Shown: one piece after another, positions 1 to 5,639 of the stretch | Layout: every line of letters starts with the position of its first letter | Position numbering within the stretch: the first letter of the stretch is position 1 | Assembly: GCA_017383945.1 (NCBI GenBank) | Contig: JAFNUQ010000074.1 | Coordinates: 1-5,639, forward strand | Source: Bacteroidales bacterium | Lineage (GTDB): Bacteria; Bacteroidota; Bacteroidia; Bacteroidales; UBA932 | DNA: 5,639 bases | Reading direction: 5' to 3' | Translations under genes and position numbers: made by a program | Notes under the pieces: model-generated | Databases searched by the model: none | Seen by the model: the letters and a program-made list of their open reading frames with translations, nothing else | Told to the model about the DNA's origin: nothing

Positions 1-17
1 AAAATTTTTAAAAAACT

Positions 18-49
18 CTTGACAAAAGGGGGAGTGTGTGGTATTATAG
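18..49 (+). promoter_or_regulatory. Predicted promoter of the gcvH-gcvPA-gcvPB operon
   Basis: A perfect TTGACA lies at 19-24 and TATTAT at 42-47, separated by 17 bp, which is textbook primary-sigma spacing. The same DNA can be read in the Bacteroidales way: cTTG at 18-21, 20 bp, then TATTATAG at 42-49, a partial match to TAnnTTTG. An A/T tract at 1-16 precedes it and could act as an UP-like element. Transcription would start near 53-55, leaving a leader of roughly 94 bases before gcvH. The element is inferred from sequence only, but it is well placed for the only operon downstream. Confidence 0.65.
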
Positions 50-68
50 TGATATCAAAATGATATCA
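50..68. promoter_or_regulatory. Tandem TGATATCA palindromes, probable operator
   Basis: Two identical copies of the self-complementary octamer TGATATCA occupy 50-57 and 61-68, separated by AAA. Their centres are 11 bp apart, close to one helical turn, so two dimers could bind the same DNA face. They begin 2 bases after the -10 hexamer and cover about -4 to +15 relative to the predicted start, a position where a bound protein would block initiation. A weaker AATATC follows at 71-76. Which regulator binds is unknown to me; a ribbon-helix-helix or similar small dimeric repressor is only a guess. Confidence 0.5.
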
Positions 69-108
69 GAAATATCTTTTGAAATAACCTAGGAAAAAGG
101 AAAAAATT

Positions 109-141
109 ATGCAGGAAAAGATTTTATCAAACAAAATATAA
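109..141 (+). CDS. Possible 10-codon leader minigene upstream of gcvH
   Basis: An ATG at 109 opens a short frame encoding MQEKILSNKI and ends at TAA 139-141. It is preceded by an AGGA at 98-101 with a 7-base spacing, a better Shine-Dalgarno arrangement than that of gcvH itself. The stop lies 6 bases before the gcvH ATG and in the same frame, so ribosomes finishing here could reinitiate at gcvH. The peptide has no glycine, serine run or other obvious attenuation code, and no hairpin pair is evident around it. It may be chance in an A-rich leader. Confidence 0.2.
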   Translation: MQEKILSNKI

Positions 142-147
142 GAAATA

Positions 148-525
148 ATGAGCAAGATTGTAGAAGGACTCCTTTATTGTGAGTCACACGAATGGGTAAA
201 GGTAGATGGCAATGTAGCTATCATCGGTGTTTCAGACTTCGCACAGAGCGAGATGGGCGATATCACTTATGTTGATATGCCAGATGTTGATGATGAGATT
301 GAGGCTGGCGAAGATTTCGGTGCTCTCGAGAGCGTTAAGACTTCCAGCGAGCTTTATTGCCCGGTGAGCGGCAAGATCATCGCATGCAACGAGGAGCTTG
401 AAGAAAAGCCAGAGCTCATCAACGAGGATCCATATGGAGCTTGGATCATCAAGGTAGAGATGAGTGACTCATCACAGCTCAACGCTCTTCTTAGTCCTGG
501 TGCCTACGAGAAAATCGCTCAGTAA
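148..525 (+). CDS. gcvH: Glycine cleavage system H-protein (lipoyl carrier)
   Basis: This 125-residue protein is the mobile carrier of the glycine cleavage complex in the cytoplasm. Its lipoyl arm accepts the aminomethyl group from the P-protein, presents it to the T-protein, and is reoxidised by the L-protein. The lipoylation site is clear: Lys64 in the motif ESVKTSSE (residues 61-68). The N-terminal SHEWV (13-17) and the stretch GVSDFAQSEMGDITYVDMP (27-45) are also typical of the family. The length is close to the usual 125-130 residues, so the gene is complete. ATG 148 is the only sensible start, because an in-frame TAA sits at 139-141. The upstream DNA is A-rich without a clear Shine-Dalgarno, usual for Bacteroidota. 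It is the first gene of the operon; two stop codons (TAA TAA) close it and gcvPA follows after 13 bases. No glycine-riboswitch-like structure is visible in the leader. Confidence 0.97.
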   Translation: MSKIVEGLLYCESHEWVKVDGNVAIIGVSDFAQSEMGDITYVDMPDVDDEIEAGEDFGALESVKTSSELYCPVSGKIIACNEELEEKPELINEDPYGAWIIKVEMSDSSQLNALLSPGAYEKIAQ

Positions 526-538
526 TAACTGACTAAAT

Positions 539-1843
539 ATGAGCTCTTTCAGTTATTTTCCCCACACAGAGGAAGATATACAGCAGATGCTAGACAGAAT
601 AGGGGTTTCTTCTTTGGAGGACCTCTATTGTGATGTTCCGCAGGAGTATATCTTCAAAGGAGAGTTTGACCTCCCTGAGGCACTCTCAGAGCAGGAGATC
701 AGAGAATATTTTGAGTCTCTTGCTGCAAAGAACACAAAGCTCAAGGTGTTTGTGGGACAAGGCGCATATGACCACTATGTACCTGCAGTAATCCCGGCAA
801 TCACTTCTCGCAGCGAGTTCCTCACTGCATATACTCCATATCAGTGTGAGATCTCACAGGGCACGCTACGCTATATCTTTGAGTGGCAGAGCCTTATCTG
901 CAAGCTCACAGGTCTTGATTGCTCAAATGCTTCAATGTATGACGGAGCTACAGCTGCGGCAGAAGCAGTGAGAATGTGCGTAGCATCGACCAGAAAGCGC
1001 AATACAGTCGTTGTATCAGCACGCTTGCTGCCAAACGTGATTGAGGTAATCCAGACCTATGCAAAGTACTCAGGAGTAAATATCGTAGTATCTGAAGATG
1101 TAGTTGAAGATATCGCAGAAGGTACTCTTGATCTCGCCGGTGTGATCGTACCTTCAATCAACAGATATGGCATCATTGAAAACCACACAGGACTTGCTGA
1201 TCTGGTACACAACCTTGGCGGTATAATGGTTATGTATTGCGATCCATCTGCACTCACAGTTGTAAAATCACCTGCAGAATGGGGCGCAGATGTGGCTGTT
1301 GGTGACGGCCAGAGCCTTGGCATCCCTCTATGCTACGGAGGTCCATATGTGGGCTTCATGGCTTGCAGAAGCGAATACATGCGCAAGCTCCCTGGACGCA
1401 TCGTTGGCCAGACCAAGGACGCCGAAGGCAAGAGAAGCTATGTCCTCACCCTACAGGCACGCGAGCAACACATCCGCAGAGAGAAGGCAACTTCAAACAT
1501 CTGCTCTAACCAGTCGCTGATGGCACTCTGGTGCACTGTATACCTCTCACTGATGGGACCTGAGGGCATGAAGAGAGTAAACACATTGTGCTACGAGCGT
1601 TCGCATTATCTTTATAATGAGCTTCTTGCAACTGGCAAATTTGAAGCTGTATATGAAGGCGAATTCATCAAGGAGTTTGTACTCAAGCCGCTTTGCGATG
1701 TCGCTAAGCTTCAGCAGGCACTTCTTGACGGAGGCTATTTTGCCGCACTTCAGACAGAAGAGGGATATGTAACATTCTGCGCAACTGAAAAACACAGCGT
1801 GCAGGAGATTGATAGACTTGTTAAAATCATAAAGGAGCTCTAG
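539..1843 (+). CDS. gcvPA: Glycine dehydrogenase (decarboxylating) subunit 1, GcvPA
   Basis: This 434-residue protein corresponds to the N-terminal half of the single-chain P-protein and pairs with GcvPB to decarboxylate glycine, passing the aminomethyl group to lipoylated GcvH. It has the PLP-transferase fold but not the PLP lysine, which is in GcvPB. Family signatures are visible in order: [19 protein letters not shown] (99-117), [11 protein letters not shown] (133-143), the [19 protein letters not shown] segment (255-273), [10 protein letters not shown] (285-294) and [18 protein letters not shown] (308-325). The length matches the family (about 440), so it is intact. ATG 539 lies 13 bases after gcvH and has no Shine-Dalgarno. 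The last codons contain AAAGGAG (1831-1837), which serves as the ribosome site of gcvPB, so the two subunits are probably translationally coupled. Confidence 0.96.
   Translation: MSSFSYFPHTEEDIQQMLDRIGVSSLEDLYCDVPQEYIFKGEFDLPEALSEQEIREYFESLAAKNTKLKVFVGQGAYDHYVPAVIPAITSRSEFLTAYTPYQCEISQGTLRYIFEWQSLICKLTGLDCSNASMYDGATAAAEAVRMCVASTRKRNTVVVSARLLPNVIEVIQTYAKYSGVNIVVSEDVVEDIAEGTLDLAGVIVPSINRYGIIENHTGLADLVHNLGGIMVMYCDPSALTVVKSPAEWGADVAVGDGQSLGIPLCYGGPYVGFMACRSEYMRKLPGRIVGQTKDAEGKRSYVLTLQAREQHIRREKATSNICSNQSLMALWCTVYLSLMGPEGMKRVNTLCYERSHYLYNELLATGKFEAVYEGEFIKEFVLKPLCDVAKLQQALLDGGYFAALQTEEGYVTFCATEKHSVQEIDRLVKIIKEL
1831..1837 (+). promoter_or_regulatory. Ribosome binding site for gcvPB inside gcvPA
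   Basis: AAAGGAG lies in the final codons of gcvPA, with 8 bases between it and the ATG at 1846. It is the only strong Shine-Dalgarno among the operon's four main genes and supports ATG 1846 as the start. Its placement suggests coupling that would help keep the two P-protein subunits at equal levels. Confidence 0.5.
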
Positions 1844-1845
1844 AT

Positions 1846-3225
1846 ATGAAGTACTACGACAAACTTATATTTGAGCTTTCTAAGCCAGGAAGAACAGCAT
1901 TCAGCCTTCCTAAAGCTCAGGGTACACTCCCTAAGTCAGGCAATATCTGGAGAGAGACACCAACAGAGCTCCCGGAAGTCAGCGAGCTTGACGTTGTGAG
2001 ACATTACACAAATCTTAGCCAGATGAATTTTGGTGTAGACTCAGGCTTTTATCCGCTTGGATCCTGCACAATGAAATACAATCCTAAGATCAATGAAGAG
2101 ATTGCCGCTTTACCAGCATTTGCTGCATTGCATCCGCTTCAGCCGGAGACAACCGTTGAAGGTGTGAAGGAAGTCTATGACCAGCTGGACAAGACACTTG
2201 CAGCCATCACCGGCATGAAGAAGTTTACATTCCTTCCTTGCGCAGGCGCTCACGGAGAGCTCACTGGATTGATGCTCATCAGAGAATACCATATGAGCAG
2301 GGGAGACCACGCACGCACCAAGGTCATCGTTCCTGATAGTGCACACGGCACAAACCCAGCTTCTGCAGCAGTATGCGGACTGAATATCGTGGTAGTAAAG
2401 TCTCAGGAAAACGGACTTGTAGACGTGGAGTCACTCAAGCCTCTTCTTGGACCGGATGTAGCTGGAATCATGCTCACCAACCCAAATACCCTGGGTCTGT
2501 TTGAGAAAGACATCAAACAGATTGCAGAACTCGTGCACGAGTGCGGCGGACTTCTATACTATGATGGAGCAAATATGAACCCGCTCCTCGGTGTAGTAAG
2601 ACCTGGCGATATGGGCTTTGACGTAATGCACCTTAATCTTCATAAGACATTCTCAACCCCTCACGGAGGAGGCGGCCCTGGAGTTGGCCCTGTAGGAGTA
2701 GGTGAGAGACTTGTTCCATTTGTTGACAAGTGCAAAGTGAGCGGATTCAATGGCAACTTCGGAGTAATGCTCAAGGCATATACTTATATCCTCAGTCTCG
2801 GCAAAGAGAATATCAAGCTTGCAGGAAAGCTGTCTACGCTCAATGCCAACTACATCAAAGAGTGCTTGAAGGACTGCTATAAGCTGCCAATCGACACTGT
2901 CTGCAAACACGAGTTTGTATTTGATGGTCTGCTTGAGGACAATGGCGTGACCACTCTCGATGTAGCAAAGCGTCTGCTCGACTACGGATATCACGCTCCG
3001 ACAATCTATTTCCCTCTGCTCTTCCACCAGGCGATTATGATTGAGCCGACAGAGACAGAGTCAAAGGAGACCCTTGATGGCTTTATCGAGGTAATGCGCA
3101 CAATTGCACAGGAGGCTAAGACCGACCCTGAGATGCTTCACAGCGCTCCTCATAATACTCCTGTTGGTCGTCCGGACGAAACTACTGCTGCCCGTCAGCC
3201 TATACTCAAGTACACACAACAATAG
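1846..3225 (+). CDS. gcvPB: Glycine dehydrogenase (decarboxylating) subunit 2, GcvPB (PLP-binding)
   Basis: This 459-residue protein is the PLP-carrying half of the split P-protein. The cofactor lysine is Lys267 in HLNLHKTF (262-269), followed by the glycine-rich loop [14 protein letters not shown] (272-285). Other family marks are [14 protein letters not shown] (67-80), [16 protein letters not shown] (163-178), [10 protein letters not shown] (211-220), the PLP-contacting YYDGANMN (238-245) and a C-terminal [12 protein letters not shown] segment. It acts with GcvPA on glycine and loads the lipoyl arm of GcvH. It is slightly shorter than the common 470-490 residues but has both ends of the family, so it appears complete. 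It starts 2 bases after the gcvPA stop, and the next gene starts 3 bases after its own stop, indicating one transcript. Confidence 0.96.
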   Translation: MKYYDKLIFELSKPGRTAFSLPKAQGTLPKSGNIWRETPTELPEVSELDVVRHYTNLSQMNFGVDSGFYPLGSCTMKYNPKINEEIAALPAFAALHPLQPETTVEGVKEVYDQLDKTLAAITGMKKFTFLPCAGAHGELTGLMLIREYHMSRGDHARTKVIVPDSAHGTNPASAAVCGLNIVVVKSQENGLVDVESLKPLLGPDVAGIMLTNPNTLGLFEKDIKQIAELVHECGGLLYYDGANMNPLLGVVRPGDMGFDVMHLNLHKTFSTPHGGGGPGVGPVGVGERLVPFVDKCKVSGFNGNFGVMLKAYTYILSLGKENIKLAGKLSTLNANYIKECLKDCYKLPIDTVCKHEFVFDGLLEDNGVTTLDVAKRLLDYGYHAPTIYFPLLFHQAIMIEPTETESKETLDGFIEVMRTIAQEAKTDPEMLHSAPHNTPVGRPDETTAARQPILKYTQQ

Positions 3226-3228
3226 AGT

Positions 3229-4029
3229 ATGAACAAATCTACTAAAGGATTAATCATTTTATTTACTCCTTTTGTGCTAGGCTTCCTCTTGGGATTTATC
3301 CTGGGAGGAGGCTTTGGCCATAAGGATAAAGCAGAAAAAGAAGTAAGCGTAGAGCAGATCATCACTGAATCCGCAAAACCAGAGGCTCAGGCAATCAATG
3401 TTGAAGAAACAGAAGTTGAGCTAAAGGACGAGTCAGACGGTGGCGATGGTGCAAGGGAGATTATCTATTATGGTCCAAGACTCGCATATTCGCGTCTATT
3501 TGCAGACCTTAACGAGAAGCACATTGAGGTAGCACAGAGAGTAGGACTCAGCAGTATACCACAAACTCGCAGCGATGTTGAGGGGATGAAAAAGGAGCTT
3601 GTCAAGATTGAAGACAATGACTACTATATAGTCGACGAGCTTAGGTATTCAATGCCATATCTCACTCCAGGAGCCGCTAAAGAGCTGATGACAATCGCCA
3701 AGGCATTCAGCGACTCTCTCAAGAGCAAGGAACTCCTTGATTACAAGTTGATCGTATCTTCAGTACTTCGCACAGAAGAGGACGTTACTCGCTTGAGAAA
3801 GAGCAGAAATCCAAATGCCAGCAACAATTCAGCTCATTGCTATGGTACTACCTTTGACATCACCTATGTGAGATATCACAGTGAAGATGAGACAGAAGCA
3901 TTTATGCAGCCGTATGAGCTCACCAAGGTACTTGGAGAGGTTCTAAGAGACCAGAAAAACGCGACAAGATGTCTTGTGAAGTATGAGAGAAGCGAGCACT
4001 GCTTCCACATCACTTCAACTATAAAATAA
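3229..4029 (+). CDS. DUF5715-type membrane-anchored protein with M15/LAS peptidase-like motif
   Basis: This 266-residue protein has a short basic N-terminus, one hydrophobic segment at about 8-28 (signal anchor or uncleaved signal), an acidic linker at about 35-75, and a globular domain from about 78 to the end that would face the periplasm. The C-terminal half resembles DUF5715, a Bacteroidota family, recalled from the conserved pattern SSVLRT (177-182) then NNSAHCYGTTFDITY (199-213). SAHCYGTTFD fits the metal-binding SxHxxGxxxD of M15/LAS peptidases (His203, Asp210), Arg181 fits the upstream substrate arginine, and HCFHIT (257-262) could give the third ligand, His260. The general-base Glu of VanX-type ExxH is not in place: the aligned residue is His257, as in enzymes using HxxH or HxH. 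Peptidoglycan hydrolysis is therefore plausible but unproven. It begins 3 bases after gcvPB, so it looks like the fourth gene of the gcv operon, although no link to glycine metabolism is evident. Confidence 0.75.
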   Translation: MNKSTKGLIILFTPFVLGFLLGFILGGGFGHKDKAEKEVSVEQIITESAKPEAQAINVEETEVELKDESDGGDGAREIIYYGPRLAYSRLFADLNEKHIEVAQRVGLSSIPQTRSDVEGMKKELVKIEDNDYYIVDELRYSMPYLTPGAAKELMTIAKAFSDSLKSKELLDYKLIVSSVLRTEEDVTRLRKSRNPNASNNSAHCYGTTFDITYVRYHSEDETEAFMQPYELTKVLGEVLRDQKNATRCLVKYERSEHCFHITSTIK

Positions 4030-5304
4030 TTATTTAACTCCCACATCAGGAGTTGTAAGGCTGTCGGCCGGTGTGATTACAGCACCCACGGCAGCCATAT
4101 ATTTTTCATATAGCTCGTTGAATGCTGCAAGATGTGCTGCCGGAAGCGGCTCTGATGCAGGGGAGTCAAGCTTGAGAGGATCAATTGGCTTACCATTCTC
4201 CCAAATACGGAAGTCAAGATGAGGGCCAGTAGCAGTGCCGGTGGCACCAACATATCCGATGAGTTGGCCTTGGCTCACGCGAGTACCTACGCCTATTCCA
4301 GGAGCAAACTTAGACAAGTGCATATAGCAGCTCTCATATCCGCGCATGTGCTTGATGCGGACGCGATTGCCACCGCCTGTCGGATCCCAGCCTTTCATTG
4401 TGACTGTTCCGTCTCCTATTGAATATACTGGCGTACCGGTTGGCGCAGCATAATCTACAGCTGTATGAGCCTTGACTTTGCCTGTGACCGGATGCTTGCG
4501 GGCATAGGAGAAACGGCTGCTCACGCGATTGTACTTGAGAGGCGCTTTGAGGAACATTCGCTTCAAGCTCTCGCCTCCCTTATCCCAATATGTGTTTGAA
4601 CTGCCATCACCCTTATCATATCTCACTGCAGCAACTTGTCTGCCTTGAGAAGGAGTGAAAAGGCTGAAGTGCACGGTATCAATGTGGATAACTTCTCCTT
4701 CACAGGTACTTTGATCATAGATAAAACGGAATCTGTCACCTGGTTGCAATGCAAAGAAGTTGATGCTCCATTGATAGATGTCAGCAAGGTTCATGATGAG
4801 CATAGGAGAAGCGTCGGCAGCAATCATGTCATTCCATAAAGAGCTGGTAATCACAACATCTGAGCTCTTACGCTCCCTTTGGAGAGGTTTAGCGACATTC
4901 CATAGGGCAAGTGAGTCGGCAGTCTGGAAGACTGTAGAACGCACTTTATCGTGATCATACACAACATACTTTAGAGTCCTGGCGCTATCAGTAGTGTAGT
5001 ATGAATGGATGCGGTTTCCCGCACGCATCTTCCTCAAGTCAAAGATCGTATCACACATCGTGCTCAGAGAGTAGGCATCAGCGGCACTCATTCCAAGTCG
5101 ATTCATCAGGCCCGAGAAGGTATCACCACTCTTTACATAACTGGTATCAGCCTTGAACTGCTCAGGAAAAAAGCCAAGCAGAGGTGGTTCCTGCTGAACT
5201 TCCTCTGCTATAGCTTCATTATTCTTTTTATTTCCACATGCACTACATACAAGCGCGAGTGCAAGATATATGATTACTTTTATGCTTCTTCTGATATACA
5301 TCAT
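4030..5304 (-). CDS. MepM/YebA-like M23 family metallopeptidase, lipoprotein
   Basis: This 424-residue predicted envelope protein is probably a peptidoglycan DD-endopeptidase, or a relative that has lost activity. The basic start, hydrophobic stretch (about 9-22) and Cys23 in VCSAC look like a lipoprotein signal, although Cys at -3 is unusual. Residues 54-100 (YVKSGDTFSGLMNRLGMSA onward) match the LysM/OapA-like inhibitory domain of MepM, and a Csd3-like middle domain follows (about 110-250). The M23 domain starts near SSRFSYARKHPVTGKV (262-277) and has His280 and Asp284 (HTAVD), His329 (YMHLS) and His362 (GPHLDF). The expected second His of HLHF is Asp364. Numbering is from ATG 5304; TTG 5307 and ATG 5301 are alternative starts. 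The stop of the upstream gene lies 3 bases before ATG 5304, so the two are probably one operon. Its own stop abuts that of the convergent DUF5715-type gene. Confidence 0.88.
   Translation of the reverse strand: MMYIRRSIKVIIYLALALVCSACGNKKNNEAIAEEVQQEPPLLGFFPEQFKADTSYVKSGDTFSGLMNRLGMSAADAYSLSTMCDTIFDLRKMRAGNRIHSYYTTDSARTLKYVVYDHDKVRSTVFQTADSLALWNVAKPLQRERKSSDVVITSSLWNDMIAADASPMLIMNLADIYQWSINFFALQPGDRFRFIYDQSTCEGEVIHIDTVHFSLFTPSQGRQVAAVRYDKGDGSSNTYWDKGGESLKRMFLKAPLKYNRVSSRFSYARKHPVTGKVKAHTAVDYAAPTGTPVYSIGDGTVTMKGWDPTGGGNRVRIKHMRGYESCYMHLSKFAPGIGVGTRVSQGQLIGYVGATGTATGPHLDFRIWENGKPIDPLKLDSPASEPLPAAHLAAFNELYEKYMAAVGAVITPADSLTTPDVGVK
4036..4054 (-). terminator. Weak hairpin at the convergent gene junction
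   Basis: AACTCC (4036-4041) and GGAGTT (4049-4054) form a 6-bp stem with a 7-base loop. Read on the minus strand, the stem falls in the last codons of the M23 gene and is followed by an A/U-rich run that includes TTATTTT, so it could be a poor intrinsic terminator for that gene. On the plus strand no T-tract follows. It is short, with only 3 G-C pairs, so it is a tentative call. I found no better terminator for either operon. Confidence 0.25.
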
Positions 5305-5307
5305 CAA

Positions 5308-5639
5308 TTATTTAATCAGATTGCCCAGAATTGAGCGGGTCAATGTGCGCAGAGCAGATGAGGTGGCATTGGTTATTGCTTTATTTGCTATGCTCTTGCC
5401 ACTTGTGCTCTTGCTTTTCTTGCCTGTAACTGCATTTGCGGCAGCTGTGCCCATACTCCTCGTCACACTTGTAATGGCTGCACTTGCTGCAGCGGCAAGC
5501 ACGCTTCCGCCAATTTTAGCTGCTTTACCAGCAAAATCGTCTGCATCTGCTTTATTCTTGCGCGCAGGTGCAGCTTCAATTTCTTCTTCAACTTCAGCCT
5601 GTGCTGCATTTGCTTCAGCGAGAAGAACCTCAAATGCGG
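5308..5639 (-). CDS. C-terminal part of a probable HerA-like (DUF853) ATPase, cut by window edge
   Basis: The frame stays open from the window edge to TAA at 5308-5310, giving 109 C-terminal residues; the rest of the gene lies beyond 5639. The visible part begins AFEVLLAEANAAQAEVEEE, an acidic helix, continues through a Lys/Asp-rich linker and an Ala/Ser/Thr/Lys-rich low-complexity stretch, and ends SSALRTLTRSILGNLIK. That amphipathic ending and the preceding AFEVLLA helix resemble the tail of DUF853/YjgR-type HerA-like ATPases, which end in a similar ALR..G..I.RGILG pattern. None of the ATPase motifs is in the window, so the assignment rests on a weakly conserved tail. A GTG at 5500-5502 could be mistaken for a start, but the open frame with coherent sequence upstream argues against it. 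It probably heads the transcript that includes the M23 gene. Confidence 0.5.
   Translation of the reverse strand, partial: AFEVLLAEANAAQAEVEEEIEAAPARKNKADADDFAGKAAKIGGSVLAAAASAAITSVTRSMGTAAANAVTGKKSKSTSGKSIANKAITNATSSALRTLTRSILGNLIK

Noticed and set aside
73..81. TATCTTTTG as the Bacteroidales -7 element
   Set aside because: It needs one extra base relative to TAnnTTTG, and I see no TTTG at the right distance upstream, so the element at 42-49 is preferred.
54..147. Possible glycine riboswitch in the gcvH leader
   Set aside because: The predicted leader is about 94 bases, very A-rich and poor in G/C pairs. I see none of the conserved aptamer core, no second aptamer and no terminator hairpin.
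948..1795. Several 69-88 codon frames within gcvPA on both strands
   Set aside because: All are out of frame with strong GcvPA motifs and have no independent start signal or domain; they are shadows.
2653..3027. 124-codon open frame on the minus strand inside gcvPB
   Set aside because: It lies fully antisense to a clearly conserved gene, has no recognisable domain, and is best explained as a shadow of gcvPB codon usage.
5305..5307. TTG start for the M23 lipoprotein
   Set aside because: ATG codons follow immediately at 5302-5304 and 5299-5301; they are more likely starts and leave the lipoprotein signal intact.
5005..5334. 109-codon plus-strand frame opposite the start of the M23 gene
   Set aside because: It overlaps the signal peptide and N-terminal domain of a well-supported gene on the other strand, and its translation resembles no protein I know.
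5500..5502. GTG start giving a separate 64-residue small protein at 5308-5502
   Set aside because: The frame is open through to the window edge, and the upstream residues form a coherent acidic helix and linker, so this is the tail of a longer protein.

Overview
The window looks like chromosomal DNA from a member of the Bacteroidota, probably Bacteroidales. The evidence is: a DUF5715-type protein, a family I know from this phylum; an M23 lipoprotein with the HLDF active-site variant I associate with this phylum; starts that mostly lack a Shine-Dalgarno sequence and are preceded by A-rich DNA; and a promoter whose -33 and -7 positions can be read in the Bacteroidales pattern. The assignment is inferred, because there is no rRNA or other phylogenetic marker. 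I see no mobile element, CRISPR array, tRNA or rRNA.

Bases 1-147 are the control region of the glycine cleavage operon. They hold a strong-looking promoter (TTGACA, 17 bp, TATTAT), two copies of the perfect palindrome TGATATCA placed over the expected transcription start, and a 10-codon minigene that stops 6 bases before gcvH in the same frame. Bases 148-3225 encode gcvH, gcvPA and gcvPB on the plus strand with gaps of 13 and 2 bases. Together these supply the lipoyl carrier (H-protein) and the two-chain PLP-dependent glycine decarboxylase (P-protein). The aminomethyltransferase (gcvT) and the dihydrolipoyl dehydrogenase are not in the window and must be encoded elsewhere if the system is complete. 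Three bases after gcvPB comes a membrane-anchored DUF5715-type protein (3229-4029) whose C-terminal half carries a recognisable M15/LAS-metallopeptidase-like metal site. It appears to be co-transcribed with the gcv genes.

The rest reads on the minus strand. A MepM/YebA-like M23 peptidase lipoprotein (4030-5304) is convergent with the DUF5715 gene, and the two stop codons abut with no base between them. Upstream of it, and probably in the same operon, is the C-terminal tail of a gene cut by the window edge (5308-5639), most likely a HerA-like/DUF853 ATPase.

The region is thus a metabolic operon (glycine to CO2, NH3 and methylene-tetrahydrofolate) meeting two cell-wall-hydrolase-like genes head-on. 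The least explained elements are the paired TGATATCA operator-like sites, the DUF5715 gene in the gcv operon, and the His-to-Asp change at a zinc-ligand position of the M23 enzyme.
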